In this document: positions 54,797 through 64,000 of the stretch, piece after piece | Layout of the letters: every line of letters begins with the position of its first letter | How positions within the stretch are numbered: the stretch's first letter is position 1 | The notes under the pieces: model-generated | Told to the model about the DNA's origin: nothing | Databases searched by the model: none | What the model saw: only the letters and a program-made list of their open reading frames with translations | Assembly (NCBI GenBank): GCA_014607495.2 | Contig: CP053152.1 | Coordinates: 4,526,001 to 4,590,000, forward strand | Length of the DNA stretch: 64,000 nt | From: Carposina sasakii | Taxonomy: Eukaryota > Arthropoda > Insecta > Lepidoptera > Carposinidae | Direction: 5' to 3' | Program-made: the position numbers and the translations under genes

Positions 54797-54967
54797 GTCT
54801 AAAAAGAAAGAAATATGTATGTAAGTAAATTATATACCTAACAAAATTAAATGTGTGTCTAGGTAGTTGTAAAGGTTAATTTTAACTACAACATTCAATG
54901 TAACACGGTATGTATGTAGATAAAAAAAATAAAAATTTAGCATCCTGGCACGGCAACAGCTTCATAA

Positions 54968-55270
54968 TCTATACATATAATAAAAATGTAACGCATCGCA
55001 GTCTGTACATGGAAGATATATGAGAAAAAATATTATAGGAGACCTTTATCAACGCAATAGTACCCAAAACAATGATTTTTGTCTGTTTGTCGGTTTGTCT
55101 GTGCGTTTGCGCACGCTAATCTCAGGAACGGTTGAACCGATTTCGATGCAGTTTTCAGGAATATATTGTGACAGGTCCCACATAACATATAGGCTACTTT
55201 TTATCCCGGACAATTTCGACATTTTGTTTTTTCTGTAGTCTACACGGACGGAGTCGCGGGCGGCCACTAG
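54968..55270 (+). mobile_element. non-autonomous Helitron family H1, complete copy
   Basis: TCTATACATATAATAAAAAT to CGGGCGGCCACTAG|T, with the usual body. It lies 172 bases upstream of the start codon of the MULE-Ulp1 frame. Confidence 0.8.
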
Positions 55271-55684
55271 TCCGTCAATAAACATATAGCGTCCAACATC
55301 TGCAGTGGGATCTCATACTAACAGGGAAGAGTCAAGAAATTAAGAATTATTATTTGTGATGCGATTCTGGTGCATGATTTTAAGTTTTTATCTTCTTATT
55401 TTTTTTTAGATGCAAAACTTTATTTTTAAATTTATTAACTGGAATACATTGGTATTTGTTTGGGTCAATTTAATTTTTAGCTACGTCAAATTTTGTAAAT
55501 AAAGGTTTGTACGCATCCCTCGCTGCGCGAATCCGACTCGCATTTGACCGGTTTTTTTTTTCAGAAATAGTGTACACATTTCGTTTAATTATTAATTACA
55601 CCTAGTTAACATTTAAATAATCAAATTATAGAATATTTGGGAATAGAATTTTTTGTGTTTAATACACGTGGTGTATAATAAATA

Positions 55685-55832
55685 ATTACCCTATTGGCTC
55701 AAAAAGGAGACATTGCAGATAATCAAATTAAAAAAGCATTTCCTGCGAATAATAACACTGTCATATAGCTCAACACAATGGTGATTGTTCAGCATTTCAG
55801 TATCTGCCTGGCTGCCACTCACACCCTGTATA
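55685..55832 (+). repeat. MITE family Y, right half
   Basis: GCAGATAATCAAATTAAAAA, GCATTTCCTGCGAATAATAA, TGCCTGGCTGCCACTCACAC, CCTGTATA. A SINE family A tail fragment (TTTCCGAGTCATGGATG) follows at 55838-55915. Confidence 0.65.
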
Positions 55833-56297
55833 AATTGGTATTGATATGATGAATATCGATGTTTGTTTCCGAGTCATGGATGTTTCTATACTTATCTATG
55901 AATTTATATACCGTTGCTTTAATACATAATTGATACATATGTATATAGAAATTTTTGTTATTGTCTAATAAGTAGGTAGGTAAGTAAGTATATTAAATTC
56001 TGGTGTCGCAGTGTTTCGTTACCACACCAATTTTTATGAATGTTTTCACACGAGCGGAGTCGCGAGCAACAGCTGATTACATAAAATATTAATATCAGAT
56101 TAACTTTACTGTTGACGTACATACGTACGCAGGTATTTAATTAATGGCATATTTTTCTAGATATCCTGTCTGAAGATAAATTTGATGCTGTCTTTCTCTA
56201 AAACTCGATCAAGATAAAGACAACTTATCCTTCAGAAAAATGGGCCATAAATAAAAAAAGCCTATTGCGTTTCATCAATGATGAGATGACGCTAGCT

Positions 56298-56680
56298 TAG
56301 GTACTATCAACCAAGGCGTCGCCGCTGACATGCCTTAAGGTTTCGTTTAGTTTGCAGCGCGTTAGTAAACCACCCTTCAATAGAAAGTCAGAAAAACATT
56401 ACAAGACTTTTATACTATTGACAAAATGTAAAACAATAAAAATATTGGCTGACTAGCACAGATGTCAAACATAAGAATATTCTTAACAATGATTTTTACA
56501 CCCTCTCCTGTTGTTTTGGGTTTCTCAAGACAAAGGTTCATTTTATGTAACTTTTTTTAAAATTATTGATACAATGAACAGATTGGTATGCAGCGTAAAG
56601 AGTATGACAAGGAACTATCGTAGCTTGCAAACGAAACATTTTTAGAATCGTGTCAGTGGCGCCTTGGTTGATAGTACCTA
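56298..56680. mobile_element. MITE, 383 bp
   Basis: TAGGTACTATCAACCAAGGC at the left and the inverse, GCCTTGGTTGATAGTACCTA, at the right, perfect over 20 bases and good over about 30. Interior non-coding. Confidence 0.75.
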
Positions 56681-57219
56681 CTGTGTATGACTAAATGTTT
56701 CAATCCTTTGTCATTTCACTACATACAACAAAAAATGTTAGTTCCGAAATCAGGCATACATAGCAGTTATTCTATGAAATGGACTCTACTAGTATTAGTA
56801 TTATTGAATCTATGTAGGTATGTTTATATAACTTTTTAACGAAAACTAACTAACGAACGTAGACGTTTCATACTTTAGGTTCTCAGTATCATAGTTTAGG
56901 TTTAACAAATTATCTACCTATTACCTATCCCAAATTAGACTTGAGGCAAGTGGGGCATGCTGAGTAAAAGAATTCCATACCTGGTATCTGCTTAGCTTAC
57001 TTCTCAAATACGAGACTGAAACAAACAAACTTGTTTTAATGAAAAAAAATGATAAAGATGTACTCAAACACACACTGACCTTGTGGTCAGGTACACTGCA
57101 CAGCGCCGCCGCGTCAAATGAAATGAAGGACGAAAAGAAAAAGTACGTTAAGTACGAAGGAAGTAAAAGAAAGACAGAATGAGTGAGATGAGGAGGGAAG
57201 TAGTGTTGCTGCGATAGCG

Positions 57220-57645
57220 ATACACTACACTATCGATAGTATCGAGACACTATGTCTTGAAAAGTCTGTCATACTATCGATAGTCTTATCGATGTTATCC
57301 ATTGATAAAAATATGTAGGTAATATTATTCTTTAAGATTAATAGTATGGATAATATCAATAGTATCAGCATAAACAATATCGATTATTGCGATACTATCG
57401 ATAATATCAGCACAAAACTATCGTCGATATCATAGGTAATTCGATAGTATCGACATTTTTTACGTAATAACATCGATTTTATCGATACTATTAAAGTACC
57501 TATGACATATACTATAGTATCGATAAATTTCAATAATATCGCTTGATTTCTACTATCGATAGTATTGCAGCAGGCCGATATTTTCTACAAAATATTCGTG
57601 CTATTGCCCGTTTTTCAAGGTCAACTATCGATAGCGAAACTATCG
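57220..57645. promoter_or_regulatory. cluster of TATCGATA (DRE-type) sites
   Basis: Exact TATCGATA occurs seven times: 57231, 57275, 57396, 57480, 57518, 57554 and 57626. About as many one-base-off copies lie between. TATCGATA is the DREF binding site of insect housekeeping promoters, and CGATA is also read by BEAF-type insulator proteins. A very GC-rich stretch (57672-57755) follows. Spacing is irregular, so it is not a simple satellite. The function is inferred. Confidence 0.5.
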
Positions 57646-57908
57646 CTATTGCAACAATTGGCAACAACACTAGAGGAAAGGCAGCGGGCGGAGGAGGGGG
57701 CAGGGGCGATGCCAAACCGGCGCCCCGCCGCGCCTTGTTGCGCTTGAAGTAGAGGTGGAAACATAATTAAAATAACGCTAAACGCGATTCATTCGTTAAT
57801 TTGTCTATCAACAAAAAATATCGTTTTTCCTTGTTGCCGTGTTAATAGTTATTTTTCTAAACACTCCCTAAGCGAGACTAGATTCAACGCGGCCACGTTT
57901 ATTCAAGA

Positions 57909-58130
57909 CTAGAGGACGCCCGCGAATCCGTCCGCGTGGATTGCCGCAAAAACAAAATGTCAAAATTATCTGGGATAAAAAGTAGCGTATATGTTAAGTG
58001 GGACCTGTCACAATATATTTCCGAAAACTGCATCGAAATCGGTCCAGCCGTTTCTGAGATTAGCGTGCACAAACATCGATCCGTTACAATTTTATTATAT
58101 GTACCTATAGAATAGATAGAAGATATAGAT
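57909..58130 (-). mobile_element. non-autonomous Helitron family H1, copy
   Basis: CTAGAGGACGCCCGCGAATC at the 3' end (minus strand), GGGATAAAAAGTAGCGTATA, TGCATCGAAATCGGTCCAG, and an eroded 5' end TTTTATTATATGTACCTATA. Confidence 0.7.
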
Positions 58131-58359
58131 AGCTTCAAAAATAATAAGTTTGTGCCACCATGCGCCATCACGATTTTACAACTTATGTTATTATTGAAAA
58201 TCCCAATCACTATCATCATCACCATCACTACATTAATATTATTATAAAACAAATTGCTTCCCGCCGTCTCTGTCCTTATGTATGCTTACATAGACAGAGT
58301 GATTCTAGAGGAAGGTTTATTTATATCTATACTATATTATTATATAATTAATAATATTA

Positions 58360-58550
58360 TCTATATACTAATATTATAAAGCTGAAGAGTTTGTTTGTTT
58401 GTTTGTTTGATTGAACGCGCTAATCTCCGGAACTACTGGGTCAAATTAAAAAATTCTTTTTGTGTTGGATAGTCCATTTATCGAGGAAGGCTTTAGGCTA
58501 TATATCATCACAGTGCGACTAATAGGGACGAAGAATAAGAGGAAAATGTG
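58360..58550 (+). repeat. Helitron family H2, 3'-truncated copy
   Basis: TCTATATACTAATATTATAA, AAGCTGAAGAG with (GTTT)n, AACGCGCTAATCTCCGGAAC, AGTCCATTTATCGAGGAAGG; then unrelated sequence. Confidence 0.65.
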
Positions 58551-58677
58551 GAAAAAACGGGGAAAATTATTCAACTTTGGAGACTTCCGTTGCGTGCGCT
58601 GCGTAAACGGTTCAAGTTATCCAAAAAATATGTATGAAAGAATAAAATGACGTAGAAATGATATGAAAGAAAAAAAT

Positions 58678-59160
58678 TGAAGGTCTAGACTGCCTGATGC
58701 AGAACCCTTAGCAGCCCAGCTAAACTTTGAGAGATATGAAAATACCGTCTTAGGAAAAGTTGCTCAGCATGATAAGCACTTTCTAATAATGTAATAAAAT
58801 TGAAGGTCTAGATAACCTGATGCAGAACCCTTAACAGCCCAGCTAAATTTTGAGAGATATGAAAATACCGTCTTAGGAAAAGTTATTCAACATTTTAAAA
58901 GAATTCAATTCCCTGTTAAGTTATCTTTTGCTGTAACAATTAATAAATCACAGGGGCAAACGTTTAAACACGTTGGAATTGACTTACGTTAAGACTGCTT
59001 TTCACACGGCCAATTATATGTCGCGTTGTCAAGATCGGGTTGCGGAGAAAATCAGTATGTTCTTCTGCCACAAGAAAATAAAACAAAAAATATAATTTAC
59101 GCAGAAGTACTTTAAAATATTTTATTCTGTTTGTTGACGCGGACGAAGTCGCGGGCAACA
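58678..59160 (+). pseudogene. Helitron replicase-helicase C-terminal relic
   Basis: From 58900 the plus strand reads the last part of a PIF1-type Helitron helicase: [14 protein letters not shown] (motif V), GIDLR, FSHGQLYVALSRSG (motif VI), then a TAA at 59113-59115. One in-frame stop follows GIDLR. Upstream, a segment of about 117 bases ([19 protein letters not shown]) is present twice (about 58680 and 58798), the second joined in frame to the helicase. A Helitron-type 3' end (GGACGAAGTCGCGGGCAACA, GCTA) follows the frame. Confidence 0.75.
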
Positions 59161-59344
59161 GCTATGTAAATATAAACTCCTATCTTAGTATAATTTATTG
59201 GTAATTTATTCATAATATTCATTCAATTCAATCATTCATTCCTTGCACAATTCATATAGTTCAACTTAGTAAATTAAATAAGTATAGTTCAAAAATAAAA
59301 TATTATTTAAATACATTATTTAACACAGTTTTATGTAAAGACAA

Positions 59345-59613
59345 TCTATAGATATAATAAAAATGTAACAGATCACTGTCAGTACATGGAAGATATATGA
59401 GAAAAAAATATTATAGGGAGACCTTTATCAACGCAATAGTACCCAAAAGAATGATTTTTGGAATGTTTGTCTGTGCGTTTGTGCACACTAATCTCAGAAA
59501 CGGCTGAACAGATTTCGATGCAGTTTTCACATATAGGCTACTTTTATCCCGGATAATTTCGATATTTTGTTTTTTCTGTAGTCCACGCGGACGGAGTCGC
59601 GGGCGTCCACTAG
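59345..59613 (+). mobile_element. non-autonomous Helitron family H1, copy
   Basis: TCTATAGATATAATAAAAAT to GGAGTCGCGGGCGTCCACTAG|T, with a GGACG/CGTCC stem just before the CTAG end. Followed at 59625-59703 by the 3' end of another Helitron-like unit with a 13-base C run (59661-59673 region). Confidence 0.78.
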
Positions 59614-59709
59614 TGTATGTATAACTAGGGACCCGCCGCGGCTTCGCACGGGTGGCTGCAATGCCCCCCCCCCCACGCGGAAGAAATCGTGGACCGCCGT
59701 TAGTAATAA

Positions 59710-60578
59710 CTAGGTATAATGTACATATTTTAATTATTATTTTGTTCACGATTTAAACAAAAACTTATTTCTAAATAACCTGTTATTCCAATCAGTTATC
59801 CTTTTTTTACCTAACTTATATTAACAGATAGTTATAAAAAGCGTCCATCCTTATTGTTCTGAGGTTCCACGAGGTTCATCCTGCCGGTCCCCTACCTCAG
59901 ATAGGTATGTATATAGTAAGCTAAGTTGCTTTAATTTCAAAAATAAAATACCGTTACAGATGCAAACTTTATGAATTTGACCTTCAGAAACAAAATTATA
60001 AGGCCGTTATATCGTAAGGTGCGAGGGGGCGGTGGCACCTCCTAGTAAATCTCACACACCACAGATTAAGCAAAACTAAAGAAAGACGATTAATGATAAA
60101 AGTATAGGTAGGTATGTAGTTAGGTATACTATTTTTTTACGATAGATTTATTAGATACCGCAGAATTCACAACAGAGAACCGCAGAACACAACTTACTCT
60201 TAAAGGTAAACAATTTATAGGTACTTTTTATAAGTATAAATATAGGTAAGATTTAATATTTTTGTTTCAATTGTTTTTCATTGTCTAATTAATACAAGAG
60301 CATTTTTATTTTCTAAATAAAATACTTTTATTAGTGTTTGTATTGTGAATAATAAAAATAGAAATAAGTATTTTATTTTACTACAAGTGTTCTTTCTGCT
60401 TTCATAATATATGACAATGACGCGCACCTACTTCCACGTGACAAGCGTGCTGTGCGGTTGCTTATAAAATAAAATATTGCTATCTCTTTTGCGCTCATGC
60501 TGACTGTATCTTTCTCGGTCACTAATTACTACTTTTTTATAGTTATCTAATCATTTATTGTAGCTATCGAAACACATC
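59710..60578. other. AT-rich stretch without recognised feature
   Basis: No coding signal, no inverted repeat with target duplication and no match to the repeat families listed. It contains short TAGGTA runs and scattered TTTATT phrases only. Confidence 0.4.
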
Positions 60579-60587
60579 GCGCGATTG

Positions 60588-61740
60588 GTGTACGTTCACC
60601 CAGCAAAAAGTATCGCCTTTTTAAGAAGTCAATGATGCAGATAATTAGTGCCATATATCGTGTAAATGTGCCCGAAATTTTATATTTGATTAATTTAATA
60701 GGGTCGTTTACAGTTTTATATTTGTATTTATATCGAAAGATCATAAAATAAAAGAAACATTTGCGAAAGAAAAACTTCGCTAGCGTGAAAACTTTCCGGG
60801 ATATAACGATTTCAAAATCGCAATTTTAGACTTGTTAAAAAACGCTCCATATAAACGGCTACCACGATGTGACGACACTCTTGAAGCAACTTGTATGCGC
60901 GTAAAAGAACTTTTGTTCTAGAGCTATATTAAATTTCGTATATAATTAAGGTCACAAAGTAAAAGTTGCTGTAAATGATGCAGGTGGACATGTGATGTTG
61001 TAATTTTCAATTAATTTAACATTTGAAAAATGGACTTGCCCACTTAATTTTGAAGTCTTATTACTGCCTCATTTGGAAACATAATTAAATTGTAATTTTA
61101 CAGATAGGTATGATTTTGATAATTTATTCTGATAAGAATAAGATGTTATTAAGATTCATTTAACCATAGGAAACATATTTTAATCAAAGGTGTAATTTAT
61201 CTCAAAAGGTGTAGATAGTACATAAGCATATTCATTGTTTATTGTCTATAAAAAAGAAATCAATATAAAAATTAACATTAAGGGTGTAAAATAATTTATT
61301 TATTACAATCTCAAAAGGTCGCCGATGTGCCGTTGTCTACGGGCAATTATTAAAAATCATGGTATACATGATATTTGCATACCTACATATACATATACAA
61401 GAAATCATGACTGTGCAGTTAACCGTTTCCGATATATAGCAATCGCCAAAACGTTCGCCCAGCAAAAAACGAAATATCTGAAATGTTCAGAGGCACAAAT
61501 TTGGCTTTCACGGCACATTTATCGTATTTAAGCTATCTTTTTGCATATTTAATATATAGCTAGACCCATCATTTAAAAATATTTTGCTGGGCGAACGTTC
61601 GTGCAGTATCAGTTTTTCTTAAATAATTCTAAGCCGTTGGACGCACAAATTTAAAATTTCGGGCATACGATATAGGGCACTAATTATCTGCATCATTAAA
61701 TTCTTGAAAAGGCGATACTTTTTGCTGGGCGTACGGACAC
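60588..61740. mobile_element. Mutator-like non-autonomous element with 9-bp target duplication
   Basis: Ends GTGTACGTTCACCCAGC and (inverse of right end) GTGTCCGTACGCCCAGC; the inverted repeats extend about 95 bases (AAAAAGTATCGCC, CAGATAATTAGTGCC). The 9-base GCGCGATTG is duplicated directly outside both ends (60579-60587 and 61741-61749). Long inverted repeats with a 9-bp duplication are the hallmark of Mutator-like elements. No transposase inside. Confidence 0.8.
61452..61603. mobile_element. second CCCAGCAAAA inverted pair, nested
   Basis: ACGTTCGCCCAGCAAAAAAC at the left and the inverse, ATTTTGCTGGGCGAACGT, at the right, inside the element at 60588-61740. The shared core suggests a related small element or a rearranged terminus. 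Confidence 0.6.
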
Positions 61741-62231
61741 GCGCGATTGTTGTAGTATAGTAGGTACATTAAACTTCAATGACTTGGCTTGCAAATATTT
61801 AAAATTTAAAATGTTAAAAATCCTGCAGTTGTTAAGTCTCAAACTTAGAACGAAGCTAGCGAGCTGCGCTGAGCGGAGCGAAGACCAATCATTAATCTTT
61901 CCTCTCAAAACTATTCTAAAAACGATTTGATACTTTTATGTTACTAATTCATATGTACCTATTGTCTAGTTCATTAATATTTTCTATGCCTGATTTCGGG
62001 AGTAATATTTTTTGTATGCAGTGAACCAGAAAATGTCGTCATACACATAGTAACTAGCACCATCAACCATCGGAACTATAAGGGTGATCCATAGTCAAAG
62101 GGTGAAACGCACTTGTTGCTTGTATTTGTATTGTAGTGTAGTTATATTTGTAGAATGGTCAAGGAATATAAATTTCTTGGGTTTATGTAGTATAGTTTTC
62201 TTTTGTTGGAATGTGTGAAATCTTTTATTTA

Positions 62232-62432
62232 ATACTAATACATATTATAAAGCTGAAGAGTTTGTTTGTTTGTTTGGTGGAACGCTCCAAATTAAGGAAC
62301 TAATGGTCCAATTTAAAAAAATATTTCAGTGTTAGATAGTCCATCTATCAAGCAAGGCTATAAAGCAACACGCCCCGGCTTCGCACGGGTGCAATGCCCC
62401 CTCACATAGACATGGTCGTGGGCGGCCGCTAT
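62232..62432 (+). mobile_element. Helitron family H2, copy 3
   Basis: TACTAATACATATTATAAAG, CTGAAGAG(TTTG)n, AGTGTTAGATAGTCCATCTA, CCCCGGCTTCGCACGGGTGC, GGTCGTGGGCGGCCGCTA. The final CTAG is eroded to CTAT. Confidence 0.65.
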
Positions 62433-62494
62433 CTTACATCTAGGTATAGAAAAGTTAAGAGTGTGAAGCAGTGAGAAAGTACATATACATACAG

Positions 62495-62640
62495 CTCTCT
62501 TCCTAAAATATGGTAGCCAGGACTGCAGGATCACAAAGGAGATCCCACAGCCACACTTAGCACTGCCAGCACAGATTATGTCGATGATCAGTAATAAGTT
62601 TCTTATCATCTGTGAGAATACCCAAGTTCCTTAATTGAGT
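62495..62640 (+). repeat. dispersed repeat family R, copy
   Basis: ATGGTAGCCAGGACTGCAGG, GATCCCACAGCCACACTTAG, CAGTAATAAGTTTCTTATC, AGTTCCTTAATTGAG. Confidence 0.6.
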
Positions 62641-62699
62641 TGACAACTTCCTTAGTTACTCTTTTAGATTTAGGTGCATGCTTATAATGGTAGATTATA

Positions 62700-62961
62700 T
62701 ACAGGATGTAACTGAAAGGGTATGTTAAGCGAAAAGCTACGTAAATAGTACTGTAGAGAACCTATCCACAAAATTTGAGACTCGAAATCTCATGTTTATT
62801 TTTCAAAATTGTATGAAAATTCCTGAGATATTTAAAAATTCTCCATACTATCGGGAAAAATAAACATGTGATTTCGAGTCTCATATTTTGTTTATAGGTT
62901 CTCTACAGTGGGCTTTTTACGTAGCTTTTCGCTTAACATACCCTTTTTGTTACACTCTGTA
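62700..62961. mobile_element. MITE family X, palindromic copy
   Basis: TACAGGATGTAACTGAAAGG and inverse CCTTTTTGTTACACTCTGTA; halves mirror as in 25028-25291. Confidence 0.82.
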
Positions 62962-62999
62962 TAGTCCAGCCATGGAATAAGATTCAAGTAGTTTTGTGA

Positions 63000-63985
63000 A
63001 ACCAAAGTCTTGACAAGTTGCACTTTAACAAAAGATAATTGAGCCAAACATGGAGGTAATAAAAATAATTATCTCCATGGAGCCAAAATATAAGTTTGCA
63101 TTGCACACATATTATACAACGTGTCCAGAATGCTTGTGCCCGATTCTGTTTTAATATACCACCTAGGAGTCATGTTTCGCCTTACTTGAATGACGCCAAA
63201 GTTTTGAACATGTCCTCAAGGAGATCTTTTCACTACGCATCCCTGTTATTTGGCATAATTAATAACTGTTCACCATCATATTTATACAGTAAACTTTCCT
63301 GGTCTTCATCTATTCGTCTTGCTCGCCTCGCTATTCCTCCACACAGTACAACAGCTTTTAAGGGTAGTTTTAAATATACTGCATCAAAAATATGGAATAA
63401 TATACCTCCCCCAATATGTTACCTTCCAAATATAAATATTTTTAAGAAGCATTTTAAGGAATTAATTTTTGACTTGCAACTCTCTGGTTTAACATTCTCT
63501 GGTTCGTAATATCTACTTACTACCCACTCAATTCTATTATATTTGTTTTATTATTTTGAAAAAACTTTTGCCTATTGTGAACTTGATATATGTTTTATTC
63601 TTAAATACTTTTATTTATTTCTTTTTTATCTGTATGTATAGTATTGTATTGTATTTTATCTATCTATATTTATATACTTACATTATAATAAATGTAAAGA
63701 TATGTTTTTATTTTATAGTTTACCCAATTAACCAGCAGGTTAATTGTATAAATAGCTTGTGCATTTATGTAGTTACCATATTGAAAATTTGATTTATATT
63801 TTATAGTGTATTCTGGAACACTAATATACGGGTCCAGCTGAAAACCAGCGCTGCAGGCCATCTGTTTTGGTCTACAGCTGTATGCTGAGCTGGGTCCATT
63901 TCAACATAATTATGTTTTTCTGTTTGGCTGTATTGTGAAACATTTTTGAATGCTAAATAAATAATTTCTTTCTTTCTTTCTTATT
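63000..63985 (+). mobile_element. 5'-truncated CR1/Jockey-like LINE with 3' end
   Basis: The frame 63096-63509 (about 137 residues) encodes RVQNACARFCFNIP, HVSPYLNDAKVLNM, RRSFHYASLLFGI and ASKIWNNIPPPI, a pattern typical of the C-terminus of CR1/Jockey-type reverse transcriptases (conserved QNACARF and IWNNIPP). About 450 bases of AT-rich 3' tail follow, ending AATAAATAATTTC and a (TTTC)n run near 63966-63982, the usual LINE end. Confidence 0.7.
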
Positions 63986-64000
63986 CGTCAGGATACTGTA

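Noticed and set aside
51205..55300. Terminal inverted repeats around the MULE-Ulp1 frame
   Set aside because: I compared both flanks and found no convincing inverted match or 9-bp duplication; the H1 Helitron may hide one end, so this stays open.
59661..59673. 13-base C run as an assembly gap or G-quadruplex
   Set aside because: It is a single homopolymer inside a Helitron-like tail; likely polymerase slippage or a sequencing effect.
63096..63509. A host gene at the right edge
   Set aside because: The motifs and the AATAAA plus TTTC-run ending mark a truncated LINE.

Overview
The window looks like part of a moth or butterfly (Lepidoptera) nuclear genome. It is AT-rich, the genes have many short exons in long introns, and it is full of repeat types typical of Lepidoptera: RTE-like LINE tails ending in ATC runs, Helitron ends of the form ...CTAG|T, tRNA-headed SINEs, and foldback MITEs ending in TACAGGGTG. 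No prokaryotic or organellar genes, no rRNA and no credible tRNA genes were seen.

Two conserved host genes lie in tandem on the minus strand. (1) 544-16038 is the IA-2 (PTPRN) receptor-type phosphatase-like gene of secretory vesicles. I joined 19 coding exons in one unbroken frame of 931 codons, from the signal peptide to the His-Cys of the phosphatase loop; the last exon(s) lie beyond base 1. (2) 28136-46305 is an Ack-family non-receptor tyrosine kinase. Ten coding exons give 975 residues: SAM, kinase, SH3 and a long tyrosine/proline-rich tail, with no recognisable CRIB motif. The 12 kb between the two coding regions, probably including the 5' untranslated part and promoter of ia2, contains only repeats.

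The Ack intron 29673-37076 holds a very young Ty3-type LTR retrotransposon (31342-36770, plus strand, 368-bp LTRs that look identical). Its single gag-pol frame is intact and starts inside the LTR. It sits in a nested stack of older elements. Next to it is a TTAA-flanked element of 1.12 kb.

Right of Ack, 51539-54796 (minus) is an intact 1085-residue reading frame. It joins a zinc-binding N-terminus, a MULE-type DDE transposase core, a SWIM finger, a linker with repeated QT motifs, a Ulp1-type SUMO-protease domain and a PHD finger. Every catalytic and metal-binding residue I looked for is present. It is either a young transposon or a domesticated gene, and is the most unusual item here. Beyond it, 55-64 kb is a repeat graveyard: a cluster of seven TATCGATA (DRE) sites at 57.2-57.6 kb, a Helitron helicase relic, a Mutator-like element with a 9-bp target duplication at 60.6-61.7 kb, and the 3' end of a CR1/Jockey-like LINE at the right edge.

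The two host genes are not known to act together. All functional statements come from motifs read by eye, with no database search.
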